A stretch of DNA of 39,592 nt from Eubacteriales Family XIII. Incertae Sedis bacterium. Its GTDB lineage: Bacteria > Bacillota > Clostridia > Peptostreptococcales > Anaerovoracaceae. Under the pieces are notes generated by a model, which was not told where the DNA came from, did not search any database, and saw only the letters and a program-made list of their open reading frames with translations. Position numbers and translations under genes: made by a program. Positions 23,253-31,743 of this stretch are shown piece by piece. Numbering within the stretch: position 1 is the first letter of the stretch; every line of letters starts with the position of its first letter. The DNA lies in the NCBI GenBank assembly GCA_031266025.1, contig JAISBV010000088.1, forward strand, positions 1 to 39,592. The letters run 5' to 3'.

Positions 23253-24440
23253 ATGAAGATGAAAAATGTATGGGTTCTCGCACTGACAATTGTCATGTTG
23301 TTCGCGACGGCGGCCTGCGGAGGCGGCGGGAACGGAGGAGGAAGCGACGCTCAGGCGGGTTCGTCCGAAGAACAGACGGCCGGCGGCGACGCGGATACAA
23401 CCGCTTCGGGCGCAACCATAGCGTTCATCATTCCCGCGGACGACGCGCTCGGCATCAATGACAGGGGCTGGATACAGATGACGTGGACGGGCGTTCAGAG
23501 CTACGGCGACGCCAATGGCAAGACCTACACGTGGTACAGGCCCCTCGACAACTCCACCCAGGGCTACTACGATGCCATGACGACGGCGATCAATGACGGC
23601 ACGGAGGTTATTATCTCGCTCGGTTCGCAGCCCGTGGAGGCTACGATTCAGGCGCAAAACGATTATCCGGACACGTATTTTATCGCGGTGGAGCCAAGCG
23701 GCATCGAAGAGTACCTGACTGATAATACGTACGCCATTTTCCATCAGGTCGATGAGGCCGGCTTCTTGGCGGGCGTGGCGGCCGTTCGCGGCGGCTTCAA
23801 GGATATAGGCGTTCTTACGGGTCTTGATATCCCGCCGATGAATATCTGGTCGTACGGATATATCCAAGGCATCAACTACGCGGCCGGAGAGCTTGGGATC
23901 ACGGACATCAAGGTTCGTCACCATTATGTAAATACATCAGCCGCCTCTCCCGAGATTCAGACGTTGGCGGCCTCGTGGTACAACGACGGCTGCGATATCA
24001 TCATCCCGATGATGGCGGGCGGCAATCCCTCGCTGTTCGCGTCGGCGGACGCGGCGGATAAGCCCTGCTTCGGCGGAGACGTCGACCAAGGGGAGCAGTC
24101 CGAGCATATACTGACGGGAGCTGTCAAAAGACTGGAAGAAACGGTTCCGGCGGCGCTCGCGTCTATCTATGACGGGACTTTCCCCGGTGGTACGTACAGG
24201 TGGATGAACGTCGACGACGGCATGGTCGGCCTTGCCACGGGTCATTGGCGCATGGATCAGTTCGGATACACGCTTGACGATTACAACGCCGATCTCGAGG
24301 CTTTCAAGAGCGACGAAGGCGGTCAGCGCAGCGGAATCTTGACGGAAGACACGGTTCGGACGGATCCGAATTCCGACGCGTTTGACGCGCTGTGGGCGGC
24401 TATGGGAACCAAAAACATCGAGTTCACAAACATAAAGTAG
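23253..24440 (+). CDS. BMP/PnrA-type ABC transporter substrate-binding lipoprotein
   Basis: 395 aa, ATG 23253 behind GAAAGGAG. The signal peptide ends in a lipobox TAAC with lipidated C22, followed by a Gly-rich linker. The mature domain has the basic-membrane-protein fold: IAFIIPADDALGINDRGW at the start, a GTEVIISLGSQPVE segment, VDEAGFLAGVAAVRGGF (the family's typical GxLAG-A helix) and a middle IPMMAGGNPS strand. Known members bind purine nucleosides or other ring-shaped ligands with aromatic stacking. The pocket residues cannot be judged here, so the ligand is open; in this context a cyclic pathway substrate is plausible. Confidence 0.9.
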   Translation: MKMKNVWVLALTIVMLFATAACGGGGNGGGSDAQAGSSEEQTAGGDADTTASGATIAFIIPADDALGINDRGWIQMTWTGVQSYGDANGKTYTWYRPLDNSTQGYYDAMTTAINDGTEVIISLGSQPVEATIQAQNDYPDTYFIAVEPSGIEEYLTDNTYAIFHQVDEAGFLAGVAAVRGGFKDIGVLTGLDIPPMNIWSYGYIQGINYAAGELGITDIKVRHHYVNTSAASPEIQTLAASWYNDGCDIIIPMMAGGNPSLFASADAADKPCFGGDVDQGEQSEHILTGAVKRLEETVPAALASIYDGTFPGGTYRWMNVDDGMVGLATGHWRMDQFGYTLDDYNADLEAFKSDEGGQRSGILTEDTVRTDPNSDAFDALWAAMGTKNIEFTNIK

Positions 24441-24519
24441 AACCGTTTTCCGCGGCGGACGTTCCCGCGGCCTATCAAGCGTTCGGACTCCGATAACAAT
24501 TTTTGCCGAAATAAAACAG

Positions 24520-24560
24520 ACGCCCCCCGAGCCGCCGGGTATCCCGGGCTCGGGGGGCGT
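24520..24560 (+). promoter_or_regulatory. Strong GC stem-loop between binding protein and ABC ATPase
   Basis: ACGCCCCCCGAGCC (24520-24533) pairs perfectly with GGCTCGGGGGGCGT (24547-24560). No T-tract follows (AGCCGAGAGAGG is next), so it probably stabilises the binding-protein transcript or reduces read-through into the ATPase gene. Confidence 0.65.
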
Positions 24561-24578
24561 AGCCGAGAGAGGATTAAT

Positions 24579-26120
24579 ATGTCGGAATACGTGTTTGAGA
24601 TGAAAAATATTACAAAAAAATTTCCCGGTATAACGGCGAACGACGATATTACGCTGCAGGTGCGCAAGCAGGACGTCTACGCGCTCTTGGGCGAAAACGG
24701 CGCGGGAAAATCGACATTGATGAATGTGCTGTTCGGCCTTTATCAGCCCGAAAGCGGCGAAATTCTTATTAACGGAGAACATGTAAAAATCAGAAACCCC
24801 GGCGATGCGAACGCGTACGGAATCGGCATGGTGCATCAACATTTCAAGTTGGTGCATAATTTTACGGCGCTGCAGAATATTGTGCTCGGCGTTGAAACGA
24901 CGAAACGAGGGATGCTTGATCTCGGAAAGGCGCGCGAGAAGCTTATCGAACTGACGAACAGGTATCAGCTCAAGGTGGATTTGGACATGCCGGTCGAAGA
25001 CATGACTGTCGGTATGCAGCAACGGGTTGAGATTTTGAAAATGCTGTACAGGGAAAACGATATCCTCATATTCGACGAACCGACTGCCGTACTCACGCCG
25101 CAGGAGACGGAAGAGCTTATGAAGAGCATCGAGGGGCTTGTGGCGGAAGGGAAATCCATTGTTTTCATATCGCACAAGCTTAACGAAATCATAAGGATAG
25201 CGAACCGTTGCACGGTGCTGCGGCGAGGCAAGGTGGTCGGCGCCGTAGATATTGAAGGCATGACAAAGGAACAATTGAGTGAAATGATGGTCGGGCGAAA
25301 GATCATGCTGAAGCCGGAAAAGGCGGACGTAAAACGGGGCGAAGTTCTTATGAGCGTTCGCGGACTCACGGTTGGCGGAGCGAAAGGCCACGAAAATTCC
25401 GTAAAAGACGTGTCGTTTGATTTGCACGCGGGTGAAATCCTCTGTGTTGCGGGCATTGACGGCAATGGGCAGACAGAGCTTGTGTACGGGCTGACCGGGC
25501 TTCGCGGCGTCGGCGGCGGAAGCATTTTATTCGGAAACGATGATGTCAGCGGCGCGGATATTCGTTACCGCAACGCCCGGCATATTTCCCATATCCCCGA
25601 AGACCGCCACAAGCACGGCCTGGTTTTGGACTACAGCATTTACGAAAACATGATCCTGCAAACGTATTTTGAAAAAACCGTTTCGCACAACGGTCTCATC
25701 GACAACAGAAAAGCCTTTAAATACGCGGAAGAAATGATAGAGCGGTATGACATCCGCTGCGCCCAAGGAGCGGGAACCGTAACACGCGGCATGTCGGGCG
25801 GCAACCAGCAAAAAGTGATCGTAGCGAGGGAAATAGAGAGACATTCTTCGGTGCTGATTGCCGTGCAGCCGACGCGCGGTATGGATGTGGGCGCTATTGA
25901 ATTTATACATAAACAGCTTCTGCGAATGAGGGAAGAGGGGCGGGGCATACTTCTTATCTCCCTTGAACTTGAGGAAGTCATGAATATTTCCGACAGAATA
26001 CTGGTTATGTACGAAGGCGAGTTTGTCGGGGAACTTTATCCGGACAAGACGAATTTTCAAGAGTTGGGCTTGTATATGGCCGGCGCCAAAAGGGATGTTT
26101 TTGCGGGTGGCGCGCATTGA
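24579..26120 (+). CDS. Double-domain ABC ATPase of a BMP/nucleoside-type importer
   Basis: 513 aa, ATG 24579 after GAGAGGA. Two ATPase domains in tandem: Walker A GENGAGKST (38-46), signature-like VGMQQRVEILK and Walker B ILIFDEPTAVL in the first. The second has a degenerate P-loop GIDGNGQTEL, signature MSGGNQQKVIVARE and LIAVQPTRGMDVG. This double layout with a weak second P-loop is typical of sugar/nucleoside importers such as NupO/YufO and RbsA. In the second Walker B the usual Asp-Glu is Ala-Val, as in many BMP-associated ATPases. The last bases (TTGA) overlap the start of the first permease. Confidence 0.93.
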   Translation: MSEYVFEMKNITKKFPGITANDDITLQVRKQDVYALLGENGAGKSTLMNVLFGLYQPESGEILINGEHVKIRNPGDANAYGIGMVHQHFKLVHNFTALQNIVLGVETTKRGMLDLGKAREKLIELTNRYQLKVDLDMPVEDMTVGMQQRVEILKMLYRENDILIFDEPTAVLTPQETEELMKSIEGLVAEGKSIVFISHKLNEIIRIANRCTVLRRGKVVGAVDIEGMTKEQLSEMMVGRKIMLKPEKADVKRGEVLMSVRGLTVGGAKGHENSVKDVSFDLHAGEILCVAGIDGNGQTELVYGLTGLRGVGGGSILFGNDDVSGADIRYRNARHISHIPEDRHKHGLVLDYSIYENMILQTYFEKTVSHNGLIDNRKAFKYAEEMIERYDIRCAQGAGTVTRGMSGGNQQKVIVAREIERHSSVLIAVQPTRGMDVGAIEFIHKQLLRMREEGRGILLISLELEEVMNISDRILVMYEGEFVGELYPDKTNFQELGLYMAGAKRDVFAGGAH

Positions 26121-27244
26121 AGAAAAAAGAAAACCGGGCTGTGAAAGCGGGCGGAATTTGGGCGTCGCCGTTTATGACGACTTTTATCGCCAAAATAGTT
26201 ACTATTATTATAGGACTTATGATCGGTTTGATCTTGCTCCTCTTCACATCCGGAACCGAGGTGGCGATCCCCGCTTTCAAGACCATTATAACGGGAAGCT
26301 TCGGTCTTGTCGGTTTCAGAACCGGGATGGGGCGCATGCTGTATTACGCCGTGCCGATACTGATGACCGGACTGTCGGTGGGTTTCGCGCTGCGCACGGG
26401 CGTCTTTAATATCGGCGCGCCGGGTCAGTTTCTCATGGGGCTGTACGCCGGCCTTTTCGCGGGCATTCATTTCGCGCCCGCGCTCGGCGGCGCGACCTGG
26501 GTCGCGGCAATCATAGCGGGCGCTCTGGCGGGCGGCGTGTGGGGCTTGATCCAGGGCATGCTGCAGGCGTATAAAAAAATGAACGCTATCATATGCGGCA
26601 TAATGATGAACTATGTGGCGCTCTACTTAGTAAATATGCTGATCCGGGCGGACAGAGCCCTTTACTTCGGCGGAAGGAGCTATACGAACTCCCTGCCGGG
26701 CGACGCCCTGTTGCCGAGGCTCGGCATGAACAATATATTTACGGGATCCGCGGCCAACTCAGGCATCATTATAGGAATCGCCGTGTGCGTCGCCGCTTAT
26801 TTTATTCTGAAAAAGACGACGCTCGGTTATGAATTGAAGGCGACCGGACTCAACCGCGAAGCCGCGAGATACGCGGGTATAAAGGTGGAACGGGTCGTCG
26901 CCGTTTCCATGATGATATCGGGCGTGTTCGCGGCGCTTGGCGGGGTTTTGTACCATAACGGCGCTATGGGGCAGAAGTATACGCTCGGGGACGCGCTGAG
27001 ACCGGAAGGCTTCACCGGCATACCGGTCGCGCTGCTCGGCTCCAATCACCCGATCGCCATTATATTTTCCGCCCTGTTTATCTCGTACCTGCAGGTCGGC
27101 GGCTTGGGTATGCAGTCATTTGGAATCGAATCGGAGATTGTTACGGTTATTACGTCCATTACAATATTCTTCTGTTCGTTTAACGTGCTGTTCCAAAAAT
27201 TATATATACGCTTGATTGATAAACTATTTGAAGGGAGGGCGTGA
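26117..27244 (+). CDS. ABC importer permease, BMP/nucleoside type (YufP-like)
   Basis: 375 aa, TTG start at 26117 overlapping the ATPase stop (TTGA), with GGGTGG upstream. About nine membrane segments are seen. It has the BPD_transp_2 pattern common to branched-chain amino acid and nucleoside permeases: GVFNIGAPGQFLMG (NIG motif), NAIICGIMMNYVALYL and TGLNREAARYAGIKVER, the cytoplasmic coupling loop that docks on the ATPase. It is slightly longer than the second permease, as in NupP/NupQ pairs. Confidence 0.92.
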   Translation: MKKKENRAVKAGGIWASPFMTTFIAKIVTIIIGLMIGLILLLFTSGTEVAIPAFKTIITGSFGLVGFRTGMGRMLYYAVPILMTGLSVGFALRTGVFNIGAPGQFLMGLYAGLFAGIHFAPALGGATWVAAIIAGALAGGVWGLIQGMLQAYKKMNAIICGIMMNYVALYLVNMLIRADRALYFGGRSYTNSLPGDALLPRLGMNNIFTGSAANSGIIIGIAVCVAAYFILKKTTLGYELKATGLNREAARYAGIKVERVVAVSMMISGVFAALGGVLYHNGAMGQKYTLGDALRPEGFTGIPVALLGSNHPIAIIFSALFISYLQVGGLGMQSFGIESEIVTVITSITIFFCSFNVLFQKLYIRLIDKLFEGRA

Positions 27245-27246
27245 AC

Positions 27247-28188
27247 ATGCTTTATTTTATAGTTCAGCAAACGCTGATTTGCGCTATTCCCTTGCTTATT
27301 GTGGCGACCGCCGGGATTTTTTCCGAAAAAGGCGGCATTCTGAATTTCTCGCTTGAGGGGATTATGTTGGCGGGCGCCTTTGTGGGAACATATTACCTGC
27401 ACGGTACGGAAAACGGTACGCAGGGGGACTATCTGCTGGCTCTGCTGCTTGCGGGCGTCGCCGGAACTGTAATCATACTGCCGCACGCCATATCCTCGAT
27501 CAGTCTGAAAGGCGATCAGATCATCAGCGGCATGGCCATAAACCTGCTTGTGCCGGCCGCGACGGTTATCATAGCGAGGGCCTTGATCGGAAGGCTTCAG
27601 ATCGCCTTTACGAACACGTATATGATACGGGAGGTTCCCGCTTTCTCCCATATTCCGATTATCGGCGACATGTTTTTCAAGAATACATACATTTCAAATT
27701 TACTCGGTCCTATTATTATACTTGCCGCAGTTTTCGTTTTTAACAAGACAAGATTCGGCGCGCATCTCAAAGCCTGCGGTGAAAATCCGCAAGCCGCGGC
27801 GTCAACGGGCATCAACGTAACGAAAATCCGCTATATCGGCGTGCTTGTTTCGGGCTTTATCGGCGGCGTCGGCGGTTTGATTTTCATTGTTCCCAACGCG
27901 ACGGAGTACGCGTCCACAGTGGCGGGCTACGGGTATTTGGCCGTCGCCGTCGTCATATTCGGTCAGTGGAACCCGCTGCGCATCCTCTTTGCCGCCGTGT
28001 TCTTCGGATTTATGAAAACGCTGGCAAATATTTATACGATTATACCGATTCTTGTATATCTGGAGATCAGCACAAATCTCTATAAAATGATTCCGTACTT
28101 AGCCACAATTATTTTACTGTTTGTAATAACAAAACGCTCCGCACAGCCTAGGGCGCTCGGTGTGATCTACGACGCCGGCGGGAATTGA
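27247..28188 (+). CDS. ABC importer permease, BMP/nucleoside type (YufQ-like)
   Basis: 313 aa, ATG 27247 chosen for the GGGAGGG site 7 bases upstream; a GTG at 27241 overlaps the previous stop. About eight to nine membrane helices. The family motif GILNFSLEGIMLAGAFVG appears near the N-terminus and the coupling loop ACGENPQAAASTGINVTKIR is clear. Together with the preceding permease it forms the membrane channel of the importer. The short hydrophilic C-terminus RSAQPRALGVIYDAGGN is not conserved in type. Confidence 0.92.
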   Translation: MLYFIVQQTLICAIPLLIVATAGIFSEKGGILNFSLEGIMLAGAFVGTYYLHGTENGTQGDYLLALLLAGVAGTVIILPHAISSISLKGDQIISGMAINLLVPAATVIIARALIGRLQIAFTNTYMIREVPAFSHIPIIGDMFFKNTYISNLLGPIIILAAVFVFNKTRFGAHLKACGENPQAAASTGINVTKIRYIGVLVSGFIGGVGGLIFIVPNATEYASTVAGYGYLAVAVVIFGQWNPLRILFAAVFFGFMKTLANIYTIIPILVYLEISTNLYKMIPYLATIILLFVITKRSAQPRALGVIYDAGGN

Positions 28189-28207
28189 ATAAACGGAGGA
28201 GGAAACG

Positions 28208-29431
28208 ATGTCCGGGAAGAATCTGCTGCTGACCCCTGTTACCGTGGGCGGCAAAACATTACCCAACCGACTCGCTGTCGGCGCTATGGAATGCAATGAC
28301 GCCGACAGCGATGGGAACCCGTCAAAGGCTACGTATTCAAGATATGAAAAATATTTTGAGGGCGGATCGGGATTTATCAGCCTTGAGGCGATCACCTGTC
28401 AGCGTGAAAGCGTATCAAGCCTGAATCAGCTGTGCCTGACGCCGGCCAACGCAAAGTCATTAGAAAAATTTGTAAGACACATGAAGGATATCAATAAAGA
28501 TAACGCCTTTATATTCCAAATCACCCACGCGGGAGAAATAAGTCATCCTAGGCTGTCAAAGCCTGTTCGCGTTACAAAGGAGCCGCTTTTCGGATATGAA
28601 CACGCCGCTCTTATCGGGGAAGACGAGATTAACGTTATAATGGATCAATTTGTGGAAGGCGCCAAGATCGCGCGTGACGCCGGCGCGGACGGTATCGATC
28701 TTAAACTCTGCACCGGGTATCTCGGTTCGCAGATTTTGCGCCCCTTCAATAAGGATAACTGGAAATACGGCGGCGCGTGGGAAAAAAGACGGCAATACGC
28801 CTTTGACCTGACGGAGCGCATTGTTAAAGAAGTGGCCGACCCGAATTTCATAATCGGCTCAAAGGTAACGGTCTATGACGGATTCCCCGGCGGACAGGGT
28901 ACGGCGGGGCCCGATACGGCCGTCATGGATCTTTCGGAAACGATCGACCTTGTAAAGGGGCTTGAAGAACGCGGCGCGTCCTATATTATCGAAACGGCCG
29001 GCGCGCCGTATCACACGGAGGATCTGTCAAAGCCAAGCCGCTCAAAGCCCTATCTGGGCTATCTTCATTTCTATTTCCAGAAAATCTTGCGTGAGGCGCT
29101 CAGGCCGGAAACAAAGGTGATCGGAACAGGATATTCGCTTTACCGCGACGGAAAGCAGAAAACATTCCGGGCCGTCAGCCCCGAAAACAATACGCTGAAA
29201 TTCTGGGGGAACAAAAATATCGGCGACGGTATTGCGGATATTGTTTCCCTCGGGCGCCAAAGCCTTGCGGACGCTTCCGTTCCGCGGAAGATGGCGGAAG
29301 GCAAAGAGGGTGAGATAAAATGGTGCGTCGGCTGCGACAACTGCACGGTATTCCTCGTTTCGGGGGAAGGCGGCGGCTGCGCCGTACATAACCCCGCCTT
29401 GGCCGAAAAGCTCAAGACCCTCAAAAAATAA
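28208..29431 (+). CDS. Old-Yellow-Enzyme-type FMN/[4Fe-4S] reductase, single-domain form
   Basis: 407 aa, ATG 28208 with GGAGGAGG upstream. It is a TIM-barrel of the NADH:flavin oxidoreductase family. FQITHAGEISHP (early-barrel loop with HAG), AKIARDAGADGIDLKLCTGYLGSQILRPFNKD and a late DIVSLGRQSLADAS phosphate-binding strand are typical. A cluster motif CVGCDNC (C-X2-C-X2-C) plus a fourth Cys in GGCAVHNP follows, as in 2,4-dienoyl-CoA reductase and BaiCD-like enzymes. Those are about 640-680 aa because of a C-terminal FAD/NAD domain that is absent here, so electrons must come from another protein. The usual HGYL motif reads CTGYL. A role in reducing an activated C=C bond of a pathway intermediate is likely. 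It ends the operon, with a terminator 11 bp downstream. Confidence 0.87.
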   Translation: MSGKNLLLTPVTVGGKTLPNRLAVGAMECNDADSDGNPSKATYSRYEKYFEGGSGFISLEAITCQRESVSSLNQLCLTPANAKSLEKFVRHMKDINKDNAFIFQITHAGEISHPRLSKPVRVTKEPLFGYEHAALIGEDEINVIMDQFVEGAKIARDAGADGIDLKLCTGYLGSQILRPFNKDNWKYGGAWEKRRQYAFDLTERIVKEVADPNFIIGSKVTVYDGFPGGQGTAGPDTAVMDLSETIDLVKGLEERGASYIIETAGAPYHTEDLSKPSRSKPYLGYLHFYFQKILREALRPETKVIGTGYSLYRDGKQKTFRAVSPENNTLKFWGNKNIGDGIADIVSLGRQSLADASVPRKMAEGKEGEIKWCVGCDNCTVFLVSGEGGGCAVHNPALAEKLKTLKK

Positions 29432-29441
29432 CTACTGTTTG

Positions 29442-29476
29442 AACGGGCGGGTTTAAACCTCGCCCGTTTTGCTTTT
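29442..29476 (+). terminator. Intrinsic terminator of the rightward catabolic block
   Basis: AACGGGCG (29442-29449) pairs with CGCCCGTT (29461-29468), with an inner GGTTTAAACC palindrome and a following TTGCTTTT. It lies 11 bp after the reductase stop. Confidence 0.8.
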
Positions 29477-29500
29477 AAGTAACAGGTACACAAAAAACGC

Positions 29501-29539
29501 TTGACGTCCGTATTTAATTCTGATATCATAATGATATCA
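29501..29539 (+). promoter_or_regulatory. Promoter with overlapping TGATATCA operator repeats
   Basis: TTGACG (29501-29506), a 17-base spacer, then TATCAT (29524-29529). Two perfect TGATATCA palindromes (29521-29528 and 29532-29539), 11 bp apart, cover the -10. Further TATCA half sites follow at about 29545 and 29565. Equal spacing on the DNA face suits a ribbon-helix-helix repressor. Confidence 0.6.
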
Positions 29540-29594
29540 AATAAATATCAGTTATCATCAATAATATCAGGTTTCGTCAATACGGAGGATAATA

Positions 29595-30647
29595 ATGAAA
29601 AGCACAAGCGCAAAGACTCTTCACAGCGAGGAAAAGAAAGCTGCGGCTGCAAGCGGCATGCTAATGCTGGTTCTGCTGTGCCTGTTCACGGCGGCCGCGG
29701 TCGTCAGCTTGGTTCTTCGCATAAACATCATCAGCAATTTCTATAACTTGTATTGGGGCTATAACGTTTTCGATATCGTCATGCTCGTCATTTGGATACT
29801 CTGCATCACCGTCGTCGTGCCGCTGTTATGCGCGGGACTCAAGGTGCTGAAGCCCAACGAGGCCTATGTGCTGACCCTGTTCGGCAAATACTACGGCACA
29901 TTGCGAGGCCCGGGCTTCTTTTTTGTCAACCCTTTCGTAACGGCGGCGACGCCGAGCAAGACGGAATCGCATGCGGCGCACACGGCGCATGCGGCGGGAC
30001 AGGACTCTTTGTCGACCCTCTTAAAGGCCGCGTCGACCGGTGCGGGCAAAGGTAAAAAGATTTCGCTGAAGGCCATGACATTGAACAACGAAAAGCAGAA
30101 GATCAACGACCTGCTCGGCAATCCGATAGAGATCGGCATCGTAGTCATCTGGCGCGTGGTCAATACGGCCAAGGCGATATTCAACGTGGACAATTACAGC
30201 GAATTTCTCTCCATACAGTGCGATTCGGCCCTGCGAGGCATAGTGCGCCTTTACCCTTACGACGTGCCCGGGGATGAGGACGAGGACGAGCGTTCGCTGC
30301 GCGGCAGCAGCCAGGAGGTGGCCGACGGTCTGAAGACGGCCATACAGGAAAAGGTGGACGCCGCGGGGCTCGAAATCATGGAGGCGCGCATAACGCATCT
30401 GGCCTACGCGCAGGAGATTGCGGCCGCGATGCTTCAAAGGCAGCAAGCCGCCGCGATCATAGCCGCGCGCTCAGCCATCGTCAAGGGCGCGGTCGATATG
30501 GTTGAAATGGCGCTCTCCCATCTCAGCGAACACGACATCGTGGATCTCGACAACGAGCGCAAGGCCGCAATGGTCAGCAATCTGCTCGTCGTCCTGTGCG
30601 GTAATAAGGATGCGCAGCCCGTCGTGAACAGCGGCTCACTTTACTGA
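29595..30647 (+). CDS. SPFH/Band-7 domain membrane protein
   Basis: 350 aa, ATG 29595 after ACGGAGG. Two membrane segments (about 20-42 and 59-80) precede an SPFH domain from about 84 ([31 protein letters not shown]), which is the standard stomatin-like opening. A low-complexity His/Ala stretch (about 124-135, [10 protein letters not shown]) interrupts the domain. The later [19 protein letters not shown]-like segment and the Ala-rich helix [21 protein letters not shown] are typical. SPFH proteins scaffold membrane microdomains. The next gene, a small ribbon-helix-helix-like protein, is 7 bp away. Confidence 0.88.
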   Translation: MKSTSAKTLHSEEKKAAAASGMLMLVLLCLFTAAAVVSLVLRINIISNFYNLYWGYNVFDIVMLVIWILCITVVVPLLCAGLKVLKPNEAYVLTLFGKYYGTLRGPGFFFVNPFVTAATPSKTESHAAHTAHAAGQDSLSTLLKAASTGAGKGKKISLKAMTLNNEKQKINDLLGNPIEIGIVVIWRVVNTAKAIFNVDNYSEFLSIQCDSALRGIVRLYPYDVPGDEDEDERSLRGSSQEVADGLKTAIQEKVDAAGLEIMEARITHLAYAQEIAAAMLQRQQAAAIIAARSAIVKGAVDMVEMALSHLSEHDIVDLDNERKAAMVSNLLVVLCGNKDAQPVVNSGSLY

Positions 30648-30654
30648 ATACGTC

Positions 30655-30831
30655 ATGGATAAAAAGGACGGCGAAAAGAAACAAATACCGCTGAGACTCT
30701 CCGGCCGCCTGTACACGGAGCTCGTCTCTTGGGCGGAAGATGAGTTTCGTTCCGTGAACGGACAGATAGAATATCTGCTGACAGAATGCGTGAAGCGCCG
30801 AAAAAACCGCCGTGAGCCGGCCGAGCCGTGA
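30655..30831 (+). CDS. Small Arc-like ribbon-helix-helix protein
   Basis: 58 aa, ATG 30655, 7 bp after the SPFH stop. The sequence has a charged start, a strand [12 protein letters not shown], helix [13 protein letters not shown] and a second helix [16 protein letters not shown], the pattern of Arc/CopG-type ribbon-helix-helix DNA-binding proteins. The TGATATCA palindromes over the SPFH promoter are plausible sites, making this an autoregulated pair. A purely protein-binding role with the SPFH protein is the alternative. Confidence 0.7.
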   Translation: MDKKDGEKKQIPLRLSGRLYTELVSWAEDEFRSVNGQIEYLLTECVKRRKNRREPAEP

Positions 30832-30869
30832 GCAACGGCCGATCCGCGTACGCAAAAAAGCCAAATAAC

Positions 30870-30898
30870 TTGTTATCGCATGAATGTTGATGTATAAT
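30870..30898 (+). promoter_or_regulatory. Sigma-A promoter of the lipoprotein-ECF operon
   Basis: TTGTTA (30870-30875), 17 bases, then a perfect TATAAT (30893-30898) preceded by TG. It is about 85 bp before the lipoprotein start. Confidence 0.7.
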
Positions 30899-30984
30899 AA
30901 CCGCAAGACGTATTACGCGATTAGTGAAAAATTATACGGCAAATGTTTAAATGCCGTGTGATTTTTGCCCATGAGTCATACATT

Positions 30985-31743
30985 ATGCGAAAAACATTCT
31001 GCATATGCGCTCTTATGTTCTTAATGTCGGGAATGCTGTCGTCGTGCGGAGCTTCGGGCGCCGCAAAGATCACGGATGAATTCACGTCGATTTTGAACAA
31101 GCCCGCTTCGGAACAAAATATAGAAAGTGCGGAGAGCTTTCTCAAAGCCAACTTGACGAGACTGAACGATGAGCAGGCGGGAGAGTTGCTGCTTTTGTGG
31201 GAAGAATACGCGCTCAATTACGACAATACCGGCGTCGACTACACGCGGCTTATCGCCGAGTATGAGGGCGAGATACCTGACTATCTGACGGAGATGTTCG
31301 GGTATAAGGCTTTCGAGCAGAACGACCCAATTATTTTCGACGCCACATTGCAAGTCGACAGTGTGGAGCTCGTTTCGCGGACGCTTGAGCTTGAGGACTT
31401 CATCGTGGCGCATCGCGACGATCAATTGATTCAAAACGACGCGCTGTGGCTGTACAAGCGCTATGTCAACGCCGTGCTGATGGGCGCGAGCAATTCGCCT
31501 GTGTTCGACTATGAAACCCGTGAATTTTCGCCGCAGCTGCTCGATGTGTATGATACAGTCATATCGGAGCGTCCGGATTCGGCGTTGGCGGCGGTACTGG
31601 CGGAATATGAGGATTATTTGGCGGAGCTTGGATATATCCTCGAATACGACCGGAAGGAGGAGAGCGCGAAATTCTTTGAAACGTGCGACCGTCTCGTGTC
31701 AGAGGCGGAATTGCGGATATACGGCGCGGAACAGACGCATTGA
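30985..31743 (+). CDS. Uncharacterised lipoprotein upstream of the ECF module
   Basis: 252 aa from ATG 30985 (an in-frame ATG at 30943 would place the signal peptide internally). MRKTFCICALMFLMSGMLSS is a lipoprotein signal with lipidated C21 in LSSC. The mature part is acidic and helix-rich (ESAESFLKANLTRLNDEQAGELLLLWEEY and similar helices) without a family I recognise. Its stop overlaps the TTG start of the first ECF ATPase, so it is translated together with the transporter and may support it at the membrane surface. Confidence 0.75.
   Translation: MRKTFCICALMFLMSGMLSSCGASGAAKITDEFTSILNKPASEQNIESAESFLKANLTRLNDEQAGELLLLWEEYALNYDNTGVDYTRLIAEYEGEIPDYLTEMFGYKAFEQNDPIIFDATLQVDSVELVSRTLELEDFIVAHRDDQLIQNDALWLYKRYVNAVLMGASNSPVFDYETREFSPQLLDVYDTVISERPDSALAAVLAEYEDYLAELGYILEYDRKEESAKFFETCDRLVSEAELRIYGAEQTH

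Noticed and set aside
23937-25427. 496-aa minus-strand reading frame over the BMP lipoprotein and ATPase genes
   Set aside because: It runs antisense through intact Walker motifs and a lipoprotein gene and has no credible start site.
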